A stretch of DNA of 64,000 nucleotides from Pseudomonadota bacterium (lineage in GTDB: Bacteria > Pseudomonadota > Gammaproteobacteria > Pseudomonadales > Pseudohongiellaceae). Of the stretch, positions 43,245 through 52,588 are shown piece by piece; position 1 is the stretch's first letter; each line of letters begins with the position of its first letter. The translations under genes and the position numbers were made by a program. Where the stretch lies: contig JAQCBT010000007.1 of NCBI GenBank assembly GCA_027621405.1, positions 120,498 through 184,497 on the forward strand, written 5' to 3'. The notes under the pieces are model-generated. The model saw only the letters and a list, made by a program, of their open reading frames with translations. It was not told where the DNA came from and did no database searches.

Positions 43245-44882
43245 ATGAAAAAGCTCATCGCCCTTTGCTCGCCGTTACTATTCATCCTGTTTACCAATAC
43301 GGCTGCCGCTCAGTCCGCCAGCGACATCGCCGCGTGTGAGAACCTGCTGGATCTCAGGAACCTCACCATTACCCGCGCCGGTATCCGCGAGAACCAGCAG
43401 GATGGTTCATCCTATTGTTATGTGCGGGGCATCATCAGCCCGGCGATTCATTTCCACGCCCAGCTGCCCCTACCCCAAAACTGGAACGGCCGCTTCCTGC
43501 AGTGGGGTGACGGTGGCAAGGATGGCGATCTCGATTTTGCCGATCACCGGGTGGCGGAAGGCTATGCGGTGACCAACAGCAACATGGGCCACGATAACGG
43601 CGTCGAGCCCGGCGCTTCCTTCGCCTTCAACAATCGCCAGGCGGAGATCGATTTCGGTTATCGCGCCGTTCACCTCACGGTGGTCGCCGGCAAGCGACTG
43701 GTGCGCGAATTCTACGGCCGCACCCAGGACTACGCCTACTTCGAGGGCTGTTCCCAGGGTGGACGCCAGGGCTTCATGTCGGCGCAGCGTTTCCCGGGTG
43801 ACTTCGATGGCATCGTGGCCGGAGCACCGGCTTTTAACTATCAGGGCCTCAACGCCGCGGGCACCTGGAACCTGCAGCGGGTATTCCGCGACAATCTCGC
43901 TGGCAACCTGGCGGTGGATACCAACCGTGACGGCAAGCCCGATAGTCTTAAGCTCGTTAACCTGTTGCATGAAAAAGTCCTGCAGGCCTGTGACGCCAAC
44001 GACGGCGTGCGTGATGGCGTAGTGAGCGACCCACTCAGCTGCAACTTCGATCCGTCACTGCAACTGGCCGATGTCATGTGCCCGGCAGGCAGCTCAAGCG
44101 ATAGCTGCTTCACCTCTGCGCAACTGCAGACCATCCAGGATCTCTATAGCGGCCCCAGTGACGACCAGGGGCGACAGGTGTATCCGGGCAAGATGCTGGG
44201 TTCCGAGCTGCGCTGGCCCGGTTATTACATTCCCTGGGAAGGCAACAACATGGGTCCTTCCAAGCTCACCGGGGTGGCGGGCGATCACATGAACTACCTG
44301 TTCTATGAGGAAGATCCAGGCATGGCGGTACCCGATGTGCGCGACATCAATTACCAGGCCAACACCACCGCGGTGATTCCCGAGTTCCACTGGATCGACT
44401 GGGATATCAACGACTTCTTCTCCGGCAAGGGCGACCTGATGAAGTCCATCACCGACGCCAACGACCCGGACCTGTCCCGCTTCCTCATCGATGAGGGCGG
44501 CAAGATGCTCATCTACCACGGCCTCGTGGACACACTCATCGTCGCCACCGATACAATCAACTATTACAACGACATGGTGAACACCACCTTCGACGGCAGC
44601 ATGAGCACGGCACAGGAATCCGTGCGCCTGCACCTCGCACCGGGCATGGGACACTGTAGCGGCGGCAATGGCCCGGATACCTGGGACAAGCTGGTACCGC
44701 TGGTGGACTGGGTAGAAAACGGCGTGGTACCGGATCGCATCACGGCCACCCACAGCAGCAACGGCCAGGTAGATAACGAGCGGCCACTGTGTACTTACCC
44801 GCAGCAGGCGCGCTACATCGGACCGGCTGGCGGCGCAGATAATCCTGCGAACTGGCGGGCTGAAAATTTCAGGTGTGAGTAG
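43245..44882 (+). CDS. Tannase/feruloyl esterase family secreted esterase
   Basis: Exported serine esterase of 545 residues with a clean signal peptide (TAAAQ). The nucleophile motif is GCSQGG and the catalytic histidine region is GMGHCSGG; each has a cysteine next to the catalytic residue, the CS-D-HC arrangement that joins Ser and His sites by a disulfide in tannases, feruloyl esterases and MHETase. A Ca-binding-like DTNRDGKPD segment follows the nucleophile half. ATG 43245 is the start. The aromatic ester substrate is unknown. Confidence 0.9.
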   Translation: MKKLIALCSPLLFILFTNTAAAQSASDIAACENLLDLRNLTITRAGIRENQQDGSSYCYVRGIISPAIHFHAQLPLPQNWNGRFLQWGDGGKDGDLDFADHRVAEGYAVTNSNMGHDNGVEPGASFAFNNRQAEIDFGYRAVHLTVVAGKRLVREFYGRTQDYAYFEGCSQGGRQGFMSAQRFPGDFDGIVAGAPAFNYQGLNAAGTWNLQRVFRDNLAGNLAVDTNRDGKPDSLKLVNLLHEKVLQACDANDGVRDGVVSDPLSCNFDPSLQLADVMCPAGSSSDSCFTSAQLQTIQDLYSGPSDDQGRQVYPGKMLGSELRWPGYYIPWEGNNMGPSKLTGVAGDHMNYLFYEEDPGMAVPDVRDINYQANTTAVIPEFHWIDWDINDFFSGKGDLMKSITDANDPDLSRFLIDEGGKMLIYHGLVDTLIVATDTINYYNDMVNTTFDGSMSTAQESVRLHLAPGMGHCSGGNGPDTWDKLVPLVDWVENGVVPDRITATHSSNGQVDNERPLCTYPQQARYIGPAGGADNPANWRAENFRCE

Positions 44883-45336
44883 CTGATACTGGTTATTGCC
44901 CACACTTCGGTTGAGGCTGGACAAGTGGCCCCCGAATGGCCAGCCGTCGGTATCGATTCACTCACAATCGTCCTGCGGACGATAGTGACTGTTCGCGAAC
45001 CCGACCCCCACATCTGGCTTTGCCCATAGACGCATTCCAACGCAGTGGCTTCAAACTCATGCGCTACCGACAAGTTCTTCGAACTCTTCGAGTATCTGTA
45101 GCTTAAGCCACCGGCCAGGGTGGGTGGTGACGAAGGGTCAAATTTGGCGGACCGGAGGGGAGCCAAATTCTGAGGAGCTACCCACCCTGGTCGGGGGCGG
45201 AAAAGAACCCTTCAGGACTCCAGGGCGACACAGGACTCGAATCCAGTCCCGCATTGCAAAGCCCCCGCTTTTACTGATAGTTTCAACAGGCTCCGAGCCA
45301 GTCGGAGACTGAATAAAACAGAGCCCAGAGGTGTAT
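44883..45336. other. Long non-coding gap with structured element
   Basis: 454 bases without a convincing gene. The central part (45115-45190) is a large inverted repeat described separately. Near 45285-45307 a short CTCCGA...TCGGAG hairpin lies just before the CHRD gene. No RNA is identified. Confidence 0.5.
45115..45190. repeat. Nested inverted repeat with CGAAGGGTCAAA
   Basis: Outer 11-bp arms CCAGGGTGGGT / ACCCACCCTGG and inner 8-bp arms AATTTGGC / GCCAAATT with a GGGGAG-containing loop. It shares CGAAGGGTCAAA (45131-45142) and the GGGGAG loop with the element at 27377-27484. The inner stem differs, so the stem sequence is not conserved but the architecture is. Confidence 0.7.
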
Positions 45337-45798
45337 ATGAAACTCGGCCGCCTAACCCAATTAAAAGCCCCCGCCGCATTCCTGATTGCGAGCCTGCTGC
45401 TCACCTCCTTTGCCCAGGCCCAGGAAGTGTACCGGGCCAGACTGTCGCCCATGCCAACCACACCGCAGACCGTGGATGAGATCCTCGGCGAAGGCGAGGT
45501 CATCCTGACCCTGAATGGCAATACCCTCACGGTGCAGGGGGAATTTTCCGGCATGAGTTCCATGGCCACCGGAGCACACCTGCACAATGGCCCGCCGGCA
45601 CAGCCGGGTCCGGTGGTGCACACCCTGGAGATTGACCAGGCCACATCCGGCAGCATAAGCGCCACCCTGGAGCTCACGGCCGAGCTGGTCGCTGCACTGC
45701 GCAGTAATTCACTGTACGTGCAGGTGCATAGCCAGAACAATGCGCCCGGCGAGCTGCGGGGATGGATATTCCTGCGCAGTCATTTCGACAACTTATAA
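45337..45798 (+). CDS. Secreted CHRD-domain protein
   Basis: 153 residues, signal peptide cleaved near FAQAQ. The single CHRD (chordin-like) domain has GAHLHNGP, VHTLEI and APGELRGWI motifs, as in many bacterial exported CHRD proteins. No enzymatic activity is known for the family. ATG 45337 follows AGAGG; a GTG two codons earlier is less likely. Confidence 0.87.
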   Translation: MKLGRLTQLKAPAAFLIASLLLTSFAQAQEVYRARLSPMPTTPQTVDEILGEGEVILTLNGNTLTVQGEFSGMSSMATGAHLHNGPPAQPGPVVHTLEIDQATSGSISATLELTAELVAALRSNSLYVQVHSQNNAPGELRGWIFLRSHFDNL

Positions 45799-45850
45799 GA
45801 ACAACCCTATTTCCATGCGATCACCAGAGAATCGCAAATGAGGCAAGCCC

Positions 45851-48004
45851 ATGAAATTTCTGACCACCCAATCCAAGAAGATCAGCCTGGGGCTGATGAT
45901 GCTGGCCGGACTGGCCGCCTGCAGCGACAGTGGCAGCGGCGGCTCCAGTTCCACGGAGATTCCTGTTGCTACCGCACCCAATGCCAGCACTGCTGCAGCG
46001 AGTTTCGACTCGCAGGCGGCGGCCGGTGCCGAGCTGTTTGCCACCAACTGTGCTGCCTGCCACGGTGCCAACCTCGAGGGCACGACCCTGGGTCCACTAC
46101 TGTCTGGCATCGATTTCGTGCGTAGCTGGGGACAACAGACCCCTGCTCTGTTGCTGGGGAATATTCAGGCCAACATGCCTCCGGGTGGCAACGAGAACCT
46201 GAGTGACGATGACTACATCAACATCGTCGCCCATATACTGACTGTTAATGGTGTGGATGGCATCGATACCGCACTGACAGCCAGCACCGATTTCACCATT
46301 GCCGAGAATATCTCTGCCATCGTCGAGCGCCAGCAACGCGCCGAGCCACCTGCCCCACAGGGACTCACCGTGGCGGGCAACACCGAGGACTTCGTGCCCT
46401 TCGTGCCACTGACCGCCGAGATGTTGCGCGACCCATCGCCCAATGACTGGCCCATGCACCGTCGTAACTTCTATGCTCACAGCTATAGTCCGCTGGACCA
46501 GATCAACAAGGAGAATGTGGGCAACCTGGCCCTTGAGTGGGTGTGGAATATGCATGAGGGCGATTCCGAACCGGCGCCACTGGTGTACAACGGCATCGTC
46601 TACCTGATCAACCCGGGAAACGTGGTGCAGGCGCTTGATGGTAAGACTGGCGAGCTGATCTGGGAACACTGGACTGGCCCGGCCAATCGTCAGGACATGC
46701 GCAACATCGCCATGTATGAAGACAAGATCATCCAGGCTACCACCGACGCCAGGCTGGTTGCCCTGGACGCCCGCACCGGCGAGCAGGTCTGGGAATCCAT
46801 AGTGGCGGACGCCAGCAAGGGTTTCTCCAACTCCTCCGGGCCCATCGTCGCCGATGGCATGGTGATTCTGGGTCTGGCTGGCTGCGCCCGCTATATCCCG
46901 GAAGACTGTTACATCAGTGCCTACGATGCCGACAACGGTGAACTGCTGTGGCAGTTCGAGACCATCGCCGAGATGGGACAACCCGGTGGCGATACCTGGG
47001 GCGGACTGGACGACCTGTTCCGCGCCGGGGGCGAGACCTGGATTACCGGTTCCTACGATCCCGACCTGCGCCTTACTTACTGGGGTACCGCACAACAGAA
47101 GCCCTGGGTTCCCGTGTCGCGTCACATGACCATCAACGATGTGGGCCTGTATACCAATTCAACGGTCGCGGTGAATGTGGATACCGGAGAGCTTGACTGG
47201 TACTTCCAGCATGTACCGGCGGAAGCCCTGGACCTTGACGAGGTATTCGAACGGGTACTGGTTAATCGCGGTGACGAGCAGCTCGTCTTCTCACTCGGCA
47301 AGTACGGCATCCTGTGGAAGAACGACCGGGTGACCGGCCAGTTCAAGGGCCACGTGGAGACCGTGTTCCAGAATGCGTTCACCAACATCGACCCGGTCAC
47401 CGGCGAGGTCACTTATCGCGAAGACATTCAGAATGCCCAGCTGAACGAGTGGACTTCAGCCTGCCCATCAAGCGCCGGCGGCAAGGACTGGCACTCGATG
47501 ACCTATCACCCACCCTCCGGCCTGATGATCGCGCCATTGAGCCAGACCTGTCTGGAGAATGCGGCCCGTGAAGTGGCGCTGGTGCAAGGTGGTGGAGGTC
47601 TCGCGGCCAGCCGCAAGTTCTTCGAGATGCCGGGCACCGACGGCAATCTTGGCAAGGTAGGCGCCTATAACGTGGATACCATGGAAGAAGTGTGGAGCTA
47701 TCAGCAACGCGCGTCCCTGCACACCGGCACAATCTCCACGGGCGGTGGTCTGGTCTTTGTAGGCGACCTGGATCGTCGCTTTAAGGCTTTCGACGTGGAT
47801 ACTGGCGAAGTGCTCTGGGAAACACGACTCGGCACCTCTGTCCAGGGACACCCGGTAAGTTTTGCCATTGACGGCAAGCAATATATCGCGGTAACAGCCG
47901 CCCTTGGCGGTACCAGCCCACGGACCGTGCCAGATGTCATTGCTACAGAAATCACCTACCCCCGCTGGGGTAATGCCATTTATGTGTTCTCGCTTCCGGA
48001 TTAA
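45851..48004 (+). CDS. PQQ-dependent dehydrogenase lipoprotein with N-terminal cytochrome c domain
   Basis: Quinoprotein of 717 residues. The N-terminus has a lipobox (LAAC, C24), then a cytochrome c domain with CAACH (C67, C70, H71), then a PQQ beta-propeller with W-motif repeats such as GELIWEHWTG, GEQVWESIV, GELLWQFET and GEVLWETRLG. Conserved GGDTWGG and DWYFQHVP segments match PQQ alcohol dehydrogenases. Fused heme should pass electrons to the respiratory chain. The usual adjacent disulfide cysteines are replaced by GLAGCARYIPEDC. No PQQ biosynthesis operon is seen, only a PqqB-like protein at 55.5 kb. Confidence 0.92.
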   Translation: MKFLTTQSKKISLGLMMLAGLAACSDSGSGGSSSTEIPVATAPNASTAAASFDSQAAAGAELFATNCAACHGANLEGTTLGPLLSGIDFVRSWGQQTPALLLGNIQANMPPGGNENLSDDDYINIVAHILTVNGVDGIDTALTASTDFTIAENISAIVERQQRAEPPAPQGLTVAGNTEDFVPFVPLTAEMLRDPSPNDWPMHRRNFYAHSYSPLDQINKENVGNLALEWVWNMHEGDSEPAPLVYNGIVYLINPGNVVQALDGKTGELIWEHWTGPANRQDMRNIAMYEDKIIQATTDARLVALDARTGEQVWESIVADASKGFSNSSGPIVADGMVILGLAGCARYIPEDCYISAYDADNGELLWQFETIAEMGQPGGDTWGGLDDLFRAGGETWITGSYDPDLRLTYWGTAQQKPWVPVSRHMTINDVGLYTNSTVAVNVDTGELDWYFQHVPAEALDLDEVFERVLVNRGDEQLVFSLGKYGILWKNDRVTGQFKGHVETVFQNAFTNIDPVTGEVTYREDIQNAQLNEWTSACPSSAGGKDWHSMTYHPPSGLMIAPLSQTCLENAAREVALVQGGGGLAASRKFFEMPGTDGNLGKVGAYNVDTMEEVWSYQQRASLHTGTISTGGGLVFVGDLDRRFKAFDVDTGEVLWETRLGTSVQGHPVSFAIDGKQYIAVTAALGGTSPRTVPDVIATEITYPRWGNAIYVFSLPD

Positions 48005-48009
48005 TCGAC

Positions 48010-48444
48010 ATGAGTGACTCCGACATCGAGACAGAAGCTAAAGCGATCGATGGCGAGGAGCCGCAACAGAAGGCTCCGTCAAACATCGGCCGCATCGAAT
48101 GGCTCGACCTGACGGTAGACGATGCCACCCGTATCAAGAATTTCTACTGCAAGGTCATTGGCTGGAAGAGCGCCGATGTGGACATGGGCTCCTATGCCGA
48201 CTTCAATATCAACCTGCCGGAGTCCGGTGAAACGGTCGCCGGCATCTGTCACGCCCGTGGCATGAATGCCAGACTTCCTGCACAGTGGCTCGTCTATGTG
48301 CGGGTTGCCGATGTGAAGGAGAGCGCCGCCGAATGCGAGAAGCGTGGTGGCAAGGTACTTGATGGCCCGCGACGCATGGGTGGTTCCAACTTCTGTGTCA
48401 TACAGGATCCGGCCGGTGCAGTGATGGCACTGATCTCCGGCTAG
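48010..48444 (+). CDS. VOC family (glyoxalase-like) protein
   Basis: 144-residue protein of the vicinal oxygen chelate fold: IEWLDLTVDDATRIKNFYCKVIGW at the start and GGSNFCVIQDPAGAVMALI at the end are the typical betaalphabetabetabeta ends. Extended acidic N-terminus. It lies 5 bases after the PQQ dehydrogenase stop and 11 before the GFA gene, so these are probably cotranscribed. Substrate unknown. Confidence 0.83.
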   Translation: MSDSDIETEAKAIDGEEPQQKAPSNIGRIEWLDLTVDDATRIKNFYCKVIGWKSADVDMGSYADFNINLPESGETVAGICHARGMNARLPAQWLVYVRVADVKESAAECEKRGGKVLDGPRRMGGSNFCVIQDPAGAVMALISG

Positions 48445-48455
48445 GCTGCATTATC

Positions 48456-48821
48456 GTGTTCAAAGGCAGCTGCCACTGCGGTGCAGTGAAGTTCGAGATC
48501 CACAACCAGACCGAGCTGCAGGATCTCATGCGCTGCAACTGTTCGCTGTGCCAGAAGAAAGGCATCGTGATGGCAACGGCGAAGCTGGACGATCTGGTCA
48601 TTACCGAGGGCGCAGATAAACTCACCCTCTACCAGTGGAACACGAAGATTGCAAAGCACTACTTCTGCTCGGTCTGCGGTATCTACACCCATCACCAGCG
48701 CCGCCGGCGACCCGACGAATACGGTGTTAACGTGGCCTGCATAGAGGGTGTGGATGTCAGCTCTCTCACCAACATAAGACATACCGATGGACGCGATCTG
48801 TCACTGGTCGACGAAGCATAG
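48456..48821 (+). CDS. GFA/CENP-V family zinc protein
   Basis: 121 residues of the glutathione-dependent formaldehyde-activating enzyme family (CENP-V/GFA). Zinc cysteines: SCHCGAVKF, CNCSLCQ and FCSVCGIYTHH are all present. GTG start. It shares an apparent operon with the VOC and MOSC genes. Not every GFA protein reacts with formaldehyde, so the function is tentative, though an S-formylglutathione hydrolase occurs at 34.6 kb. Confidence 0.87.
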   Translation: MFKGSCHCGAVKFEIHNQTELQDLMRCNCSLCQKKGIVMATAKLDDLVITEGADKLTLYQWNTKIAKHYFCSVCGIYTHHQRRRRPDEYGVNVACIEGVDVSSLTNIRHTDGRDLSLVDEA

Positions 48822-48827
48822 GCACTC

Positions 48828-49373
48828 ATGGGAACCATCGAACGCATCTATATCGCGCCCGGCAAGAGACGGAAGGTGAAGAGAATCGAATCCGCAGAAC
48901 TGGAAGCGGGTTCGGGCATAGTCGGCGACCGCTATCATGCCCTGGCGCTGCAGTATGTGGAAAGAGACATGCCAGTGCCTGCCAATCACATCAGTTTTGT
49001 GGAGCAGGAAAAGCTGGACGAGTTCATCGGTCGACATGCATTGCAGGTGGACTACGGCGACTTCCGGCGCAGCGTCATTACCCGGGGCATCGATCTCAAT
49101 GCATTGGTGGGGCAGCACTTCAGGGTAGGTGAAGCAGTTTGCTATGGGGTCGAACTCTGTGAACCCTGCAGCCAGCTGGCGCGCATCGTGCACAAGGCAG
49201 TGTTGACCGAGATGAGACTGACAGCGGGACTGCGAGCAATCATTCTGGAATCGGGAAGTGTTCGGCCGGGCGATGCCATCAACACAATTGACGAATCACT
49301 CGCCGATCTATCTCCAGTTAATAATCCGCTCAACGGACAAGAGATACTTTCCAATTCAAGCAGTAGCAGCTAA
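48828..49373 (+). CDS. MOSC-domain protein
   Basis: 181-residue MOSC (molybdenum cofactor sulfurase C-terminal) domain. Motifs GSGIVGDRYHA, RRSVITRGIDLN, and the conserved cysteine in YGVELCEPCSQL are present. MOSC proteins bind or transfer sulfur to the Mo cofactor; the window's only Mo enzyme is the IorAB-like pair at its start. It begins 6 bases after the GFA stop. Confidence 0.87.
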   Translation: MGTIERIYIAPGKRRKVKRIESAELEAGSGIVGDRYHALALQYVERDMPVPANHISFVEQEKLDEFIGRHALQVDYGDFRRSVITRGIDLNALVGQHFRVGEAVCYGVELCEPCSQLARIVHKAVLTEMRLTAGLRAIILESGSVRPGDAINTIDESLADLSPVNNPLNGQEILSNSSSSS

Positions 49374-49418
49374 CCCAGGGCTATTCTGGCGTATGCTGAG
49401 TGCCGGGATTGTCTGCCG

Positions 49419-50648
49419 CTAGTCGTCTTTGTCTTCCTTGTTTTCCCTATTGTGAAAGTGATCGAGCTCATCCGTGATCAGCTCTTTGACTTCCGGTGTT
49501 CTTCGGCGTCGCGCCTTCTTCGGAACCATGCCGCGCATGGCTTCCATCTTGCCGAAGCAGAGTAGCTTGTCATCGGGCTCCAGCACCCTGCTGCCGCGCG
49601 GGTTAGGAACCACTTTCTTGCCTCGGTATAGAGTGAGTACGTTTATGTCCAGATCTTCAAGCTGGGTGTCCTTGATCGCCATACCGACAAAGTCTGAGCC
49701 CTCGGGAACATAGATTTCCGTTACGCCGTAACCCTTGCTCACCGTCAGTCTCTGGCGAAGATCGATTTCGGGGAAATCCACCTGTGCCGCGATATAGTCG
49801 ATGACTGCACCGGCGATATCCAGCTCCGTGCAGGTCTCGATGCCTTCCAGCCCTGGTGAGGAATTTACCTCCATGACCTGAGGGCCATCTTTACCTTCCA
49901 GCATATCGACACCCGCAACTCGCAGGCCGAGAATCTGTGCGGCTCTTACCGCGGTTTCAACGTATTGATCGTCCAGTTCCACCCTCTCGGCGACACCGCC
50001 ACGATGTACGTTGCTGCGGAATTCCTGGCCCTGTGCTACCCGCCGCATCGCTGCCACCACTCGGTCGCCCACGACAAAGGCACGAATGTCTTTACCCTTG
50101 CTCTCTGCCACAAACTTTTGCACGAGTACGTTCTGCTTCTGGCTCTGTAGTAATTCGATGATGGACTCTGCTGCCTTCCTGGACTCTGCCAGCAGCACGC
50201 CTATGCCCTGTGTTCCTTCGATGAGCTTGATGACGACCGGCGCTCCTCCTACCCGTTCGATCGCAGGAATCACATCCTTCTTGTCTTTCACGAAAGTCGT
50301 CATGGGAATGCCGATGTGATGGCGGCTGAGAATTTGCAGGCTGCGCAACTTGTCCCGCGAATTCACGATACCGTGTGCAGGATTAGCGCAGAACACGTCC
50401 ATCTGCTGAAACTGCCTGACCACCGCCGTGCCGAAGTAAGTTATCGACGTACCTATCCTCGGCAGGACCGCATCATAGACGCTCAGCGGTTTCTGACGAT
50501 AATAGAGATCCGGATCGCCCTTGCGCAGGTCGATTGCGAATTTCAGGGTATTCAGGATTCTTACCTTGTGCCCACGCTGTAAAGCGGCTTCCTTCAACCG
50601 TCGCGTACTGTATGCATTGGGTGAACAGGAAAGTATTGCCAGCTTCAT
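49419..50648 (-). CDS. rimK: RimK-type ATP-grasp ligase with C-terminal RCK_C domain
   Basis: ATP-grasp enzyme that adds glutamate to the C-terminus of ribosomal protein S6 in E. coli and Pseudomonas. Residues about 1-300 contain NSRDKLRSLQIL, the ATP-binding GTQGIGV loop and the metal motif MEVNSSPGLEGIE. Beyond the standard RimK length, residues about 310-385 (GYGVTEIYVPEGSDF ... DDKLLCFG) look like a TrkA-C/RCK_C ligand domain, followed by a basic and acidic tail. This fusion suggests regulation by a small ligand. It is divergent from rimB. Confidence 0.9.
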   Translation of the reverse strand: MKLAILSCSPNAYSTRRLKEAALQRGHKVRILNTLKFAIDLRKGDPDLYYRQKPLSVYDAVLPRIGTSITYFGTAVVRQFQQMDVFCANPAHGIVNSRDKLRSLQILSRHHIGIPMTTFVKDKKDVIPAIERVGGAPVVIKLIEGTQGIGVLLAESRKAAESIIELLQSQKQNVLVQKFVAESKGKDIRAFVVGDRVVAAMRRVAQGQEFRSNVHRGGVAERVELDDQYVETAVRAAQILGLRVAGVDMLEGKDGPQVMEVNSSPGLEGIETCTELDIAGAVIDYIAAQVDFPEIDLRQRLTVSKGYGVTEIYVPEGSDFVGMAIKDTQLEDLDINVLTLYRGKKVVPNPRGSRVLEPDDKLLCFGKMEAMRGMVPKKARRRRTPEVKELITDELDHFHNRENKEDKDD

Positions 50649-50793
50649 TTCAAACGAACCTCAGTTCTGAGTCATGACTACTTGTACTATGAGTACTGTT
50701 ATAGTCTACTCTCATCTTGAAAAAAATTCAGAATTTCGAAATCGAGAATCAGATATCAGCATAAGTTGATTGAAGACACAGGAGTACCAGGGT

Positions 50794-51249
50794 TTGTCAG
50801 AACTGCTCACATTTGGTTGGCGAGAATGGGTGAGCCTTCCTGATCTGGGAGTGCAACGAATAAAGGCCAAAGTCGACACCGGCGCCCGTACTTCTGCCCT
50901 GCATGCTTTCAAGATCGAACCGTTTGAAGAAGACGGCATTCAACAAGTCAAGTTTCACCTTCACCCCAACCAGAGAGATTCAGAGACTGTCCAGGTTTGC
51001 ACTGCGCCGGTGATAGACCAGCGTACGGTGACAGACTCCGGCGGACACCGCGAGGATCGCCTCGTGATATCAACAACGCTCAACATCGGTTCCCATAGCT
51101 GGCCCATCGAGATGACACTCACCAGTCGTGATGACATGCTGTTCAGGATGTTGCTGGGAAGGAACGCCATCAAGGCCAGGGCCCTGGTGGATTCCTCCAA
51201 GTCCTATCTGGTCGGCAAGCGAATGCGTAAATCGAAGCAAGCGGACTAG
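50794..51249 (+). CDS. rimB: RimB-like (ATP-dependent zinc protease family, retropepsin-like)
   Basis: Small retropepsin-like protease of the RimB/DUF2072-like Zn_protease family, found next to rimK in Pseudomonas, where it controls RimK-mediated glutamation of S6. The catalytic loop is VDTGARTSALHA; LLGRNAIK is the second aspartate-like loop of the fold. TTG 50794 has AGGAG eight bases upstream and is preferred to a TTG at 50770. It is divergent from rimK; the 145-base gap holds both promoters. Confidence 0.87.
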   Translation: MSELLTFGWREWVSLPDLGVQRIKAKVDTGARTSALHAFKIEPFEEDGIQQVKFHLHPNQRDSETVQVCTAPVIDQRTVTDSGGHREDRLVISTTLNIGSHSWPIEMTLTSRDDMLFRMLLGRNAIKARALVDSSKSYLVGKRMRKSKQAD

Positions 51250-51269
51250 ATCGATCTACCGCTCATGAT

Positions 51270-52586
51270 CTAGAGCATTGATGACAGGATCGTGGCAATT
51301 CCCAGAAAGGACATGAACCCTGCAATATCGGTAATCGTCGTCAGCACTATCGAAGAAGACTGGGCCGGATCGAGGCCGAAGCGCTTCAACAGCATGGGTA
51401 CAACAGCACCCGAGACGCCTGCAATAACCATCGAGATGACCATGGCCAACCCCATCACCAGTGCCAGACCCACGCTTTGGCTCCAGATGTAAACACCCGC
51501 GCTACAGACTGCCGCCACAGCCATACCGTTGATGAGCCCGGCGCCGAATTCCTTGCGCATGACCTGGAACCAGTGGCGCAACGATATCTCGCGCAGAGTC
51601 AGGCCACGCATGGTCACCGCCAGCGCCTGTGCGCCGGTATTACCGGATTGCCCGGCAGCGATGGGCATCAGTACTGCCAGTGCAGTCACCTGGGCAATGG
51701 TCGCCTCGAACATACTGACCACCGAGGCGGCGAAGAATGCGGTGATGAGATTGATCTGCAACCAGGGCAAGCGCTTGCGTACGGCAAACGTGAAAGGCGA
51801 TAGAGCCCTCTCTTCCTTGCTCACACCTACCATGGTCTGCATATCGAGAGCGATATCCTGTTTCAGCGCGTCGATCAGACCCAGACCCTCGAACATGCCC
51901 ACGACCTGATAGTCTGCATTGAGCACCGGCAGGAATTCACTCTTGCTGGTTTCCAGTTTGGTGAGCACTTCATCGCGCGGATCCATGTCCAGCAGGAACT
52001 GGGATACAGGTGTGGCGAGCTCGCGCAGAGGCCGGCCACTGTCGGCAAACAGCAGGTCGAATGAGCGAAGCTGAGACTGTAGTTGCAGATTGTCGTTAAC
52101 CAGGTAGACGATTCGAGACCGGGGCAGATGTCCCAGTTTCATTTGCTGAAGAACTGTCTTTACGTCGGCTTTCTGGTTGACCACGGCGACTCGCGGATTC
52201 ATGAGTCGGCCGGCGCTCTCCTCCGGGTATTCCAACAGTGCCAGCAGTTCCTTACGCAGCCCCTCGGGTACGGCGGCAAGTAATTTCTCAACCTCATCTT
52301 TAGCATAGCGACTCAGGATATTGATACTGGTCCTGACTCCCAGTAGTTCCAGCACGGCGGGCAGGGCCTCCTCTGGCAACAACCTGAACAGGCCTTCGGC
52401 TGTACCCGGATTGAGTTTCTCGATAACGTTGGCGATCACACCCGGCCTCTGCGGAGCAAGAAGCTTTGCGGCATCCTCCAGCTTCAGGCTCTCCAACGAG
52501 CGCGCCGCTTCAACCGGATGGCTGCGCAGAAACTCGCGGTTGAGACTGAATAATGGGTCCGGGGAGCTGGCTGCAGCTGTGGACAT
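51270..52586 (-). CDS. mgtE: MgtE magnesium transporter
   Basis: Mg2+ channel/transporter of 438 residues. N domain about 1-125, tandem CBS domains about 130-250, then five transmembrane helices (ITAFFAASVVSMFEAT, AAGQSGNTGAQALAV, IVLTTITDIAGF). The AAGQSGNTGAQ pore segment and the TTDI-like cation aspartate are typical. The start is 2 bases after the stop of the CBS companion gene. Confidence 0.92.
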   Translation of the reverse strand: MSTAAASSPDPLFSLNREFLRSHPVEAARSLESLKLEDAAKLLAPQRPGVIANVIEKLNPGTAEGLFRLLPEEALPAVLELLGVRTSINILSRYAKDEVEKLLAAVPEGLRKELLALLEYPEESAGRLMNPRVAVVNQKADVKTVLQQMKLGHLPRSRIVYLVNDNLQLQSQLRSFDLLFADSGRPLRELATPVSQFLLDMDPRDEVLTKLETSKSEFLPVLNADYQVVGMFEGLGLIDALKQDIALDMQTMVGVSKEERALSPFTFAVRKRLPWLQINLITAFFAASVVSMFEATIAQVTALAVLMPIAAGQSGNTGAQALAVTMRGLTLREISLRHWFQVMRKEFGAGLINGMAVAAVCSAGVYIWSQSVGLALVMGLAMVISMVIAGVSGAVVPMLLKRFGLDPAQSSSIVLTTITDIAGFMSFLGIATILSSML

Positions 52587-52588
52587 GA

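Noticed and set aside
45225..45250. GGACTCGAATCCAGTCC resembling a tRNA T-arm
   Set aside because: The stem and loop lengths do not match a T-arm with canonical TTC, and no acceptor, D or anticodon arm flanks it.
49661..49680. GCTGGGTGTCC inside rimK resembling the dispersed repeat
   Set aside because: It lies in conserved coding sequence and lacks the AAGT prefix and the tandem tail, so it is chance.
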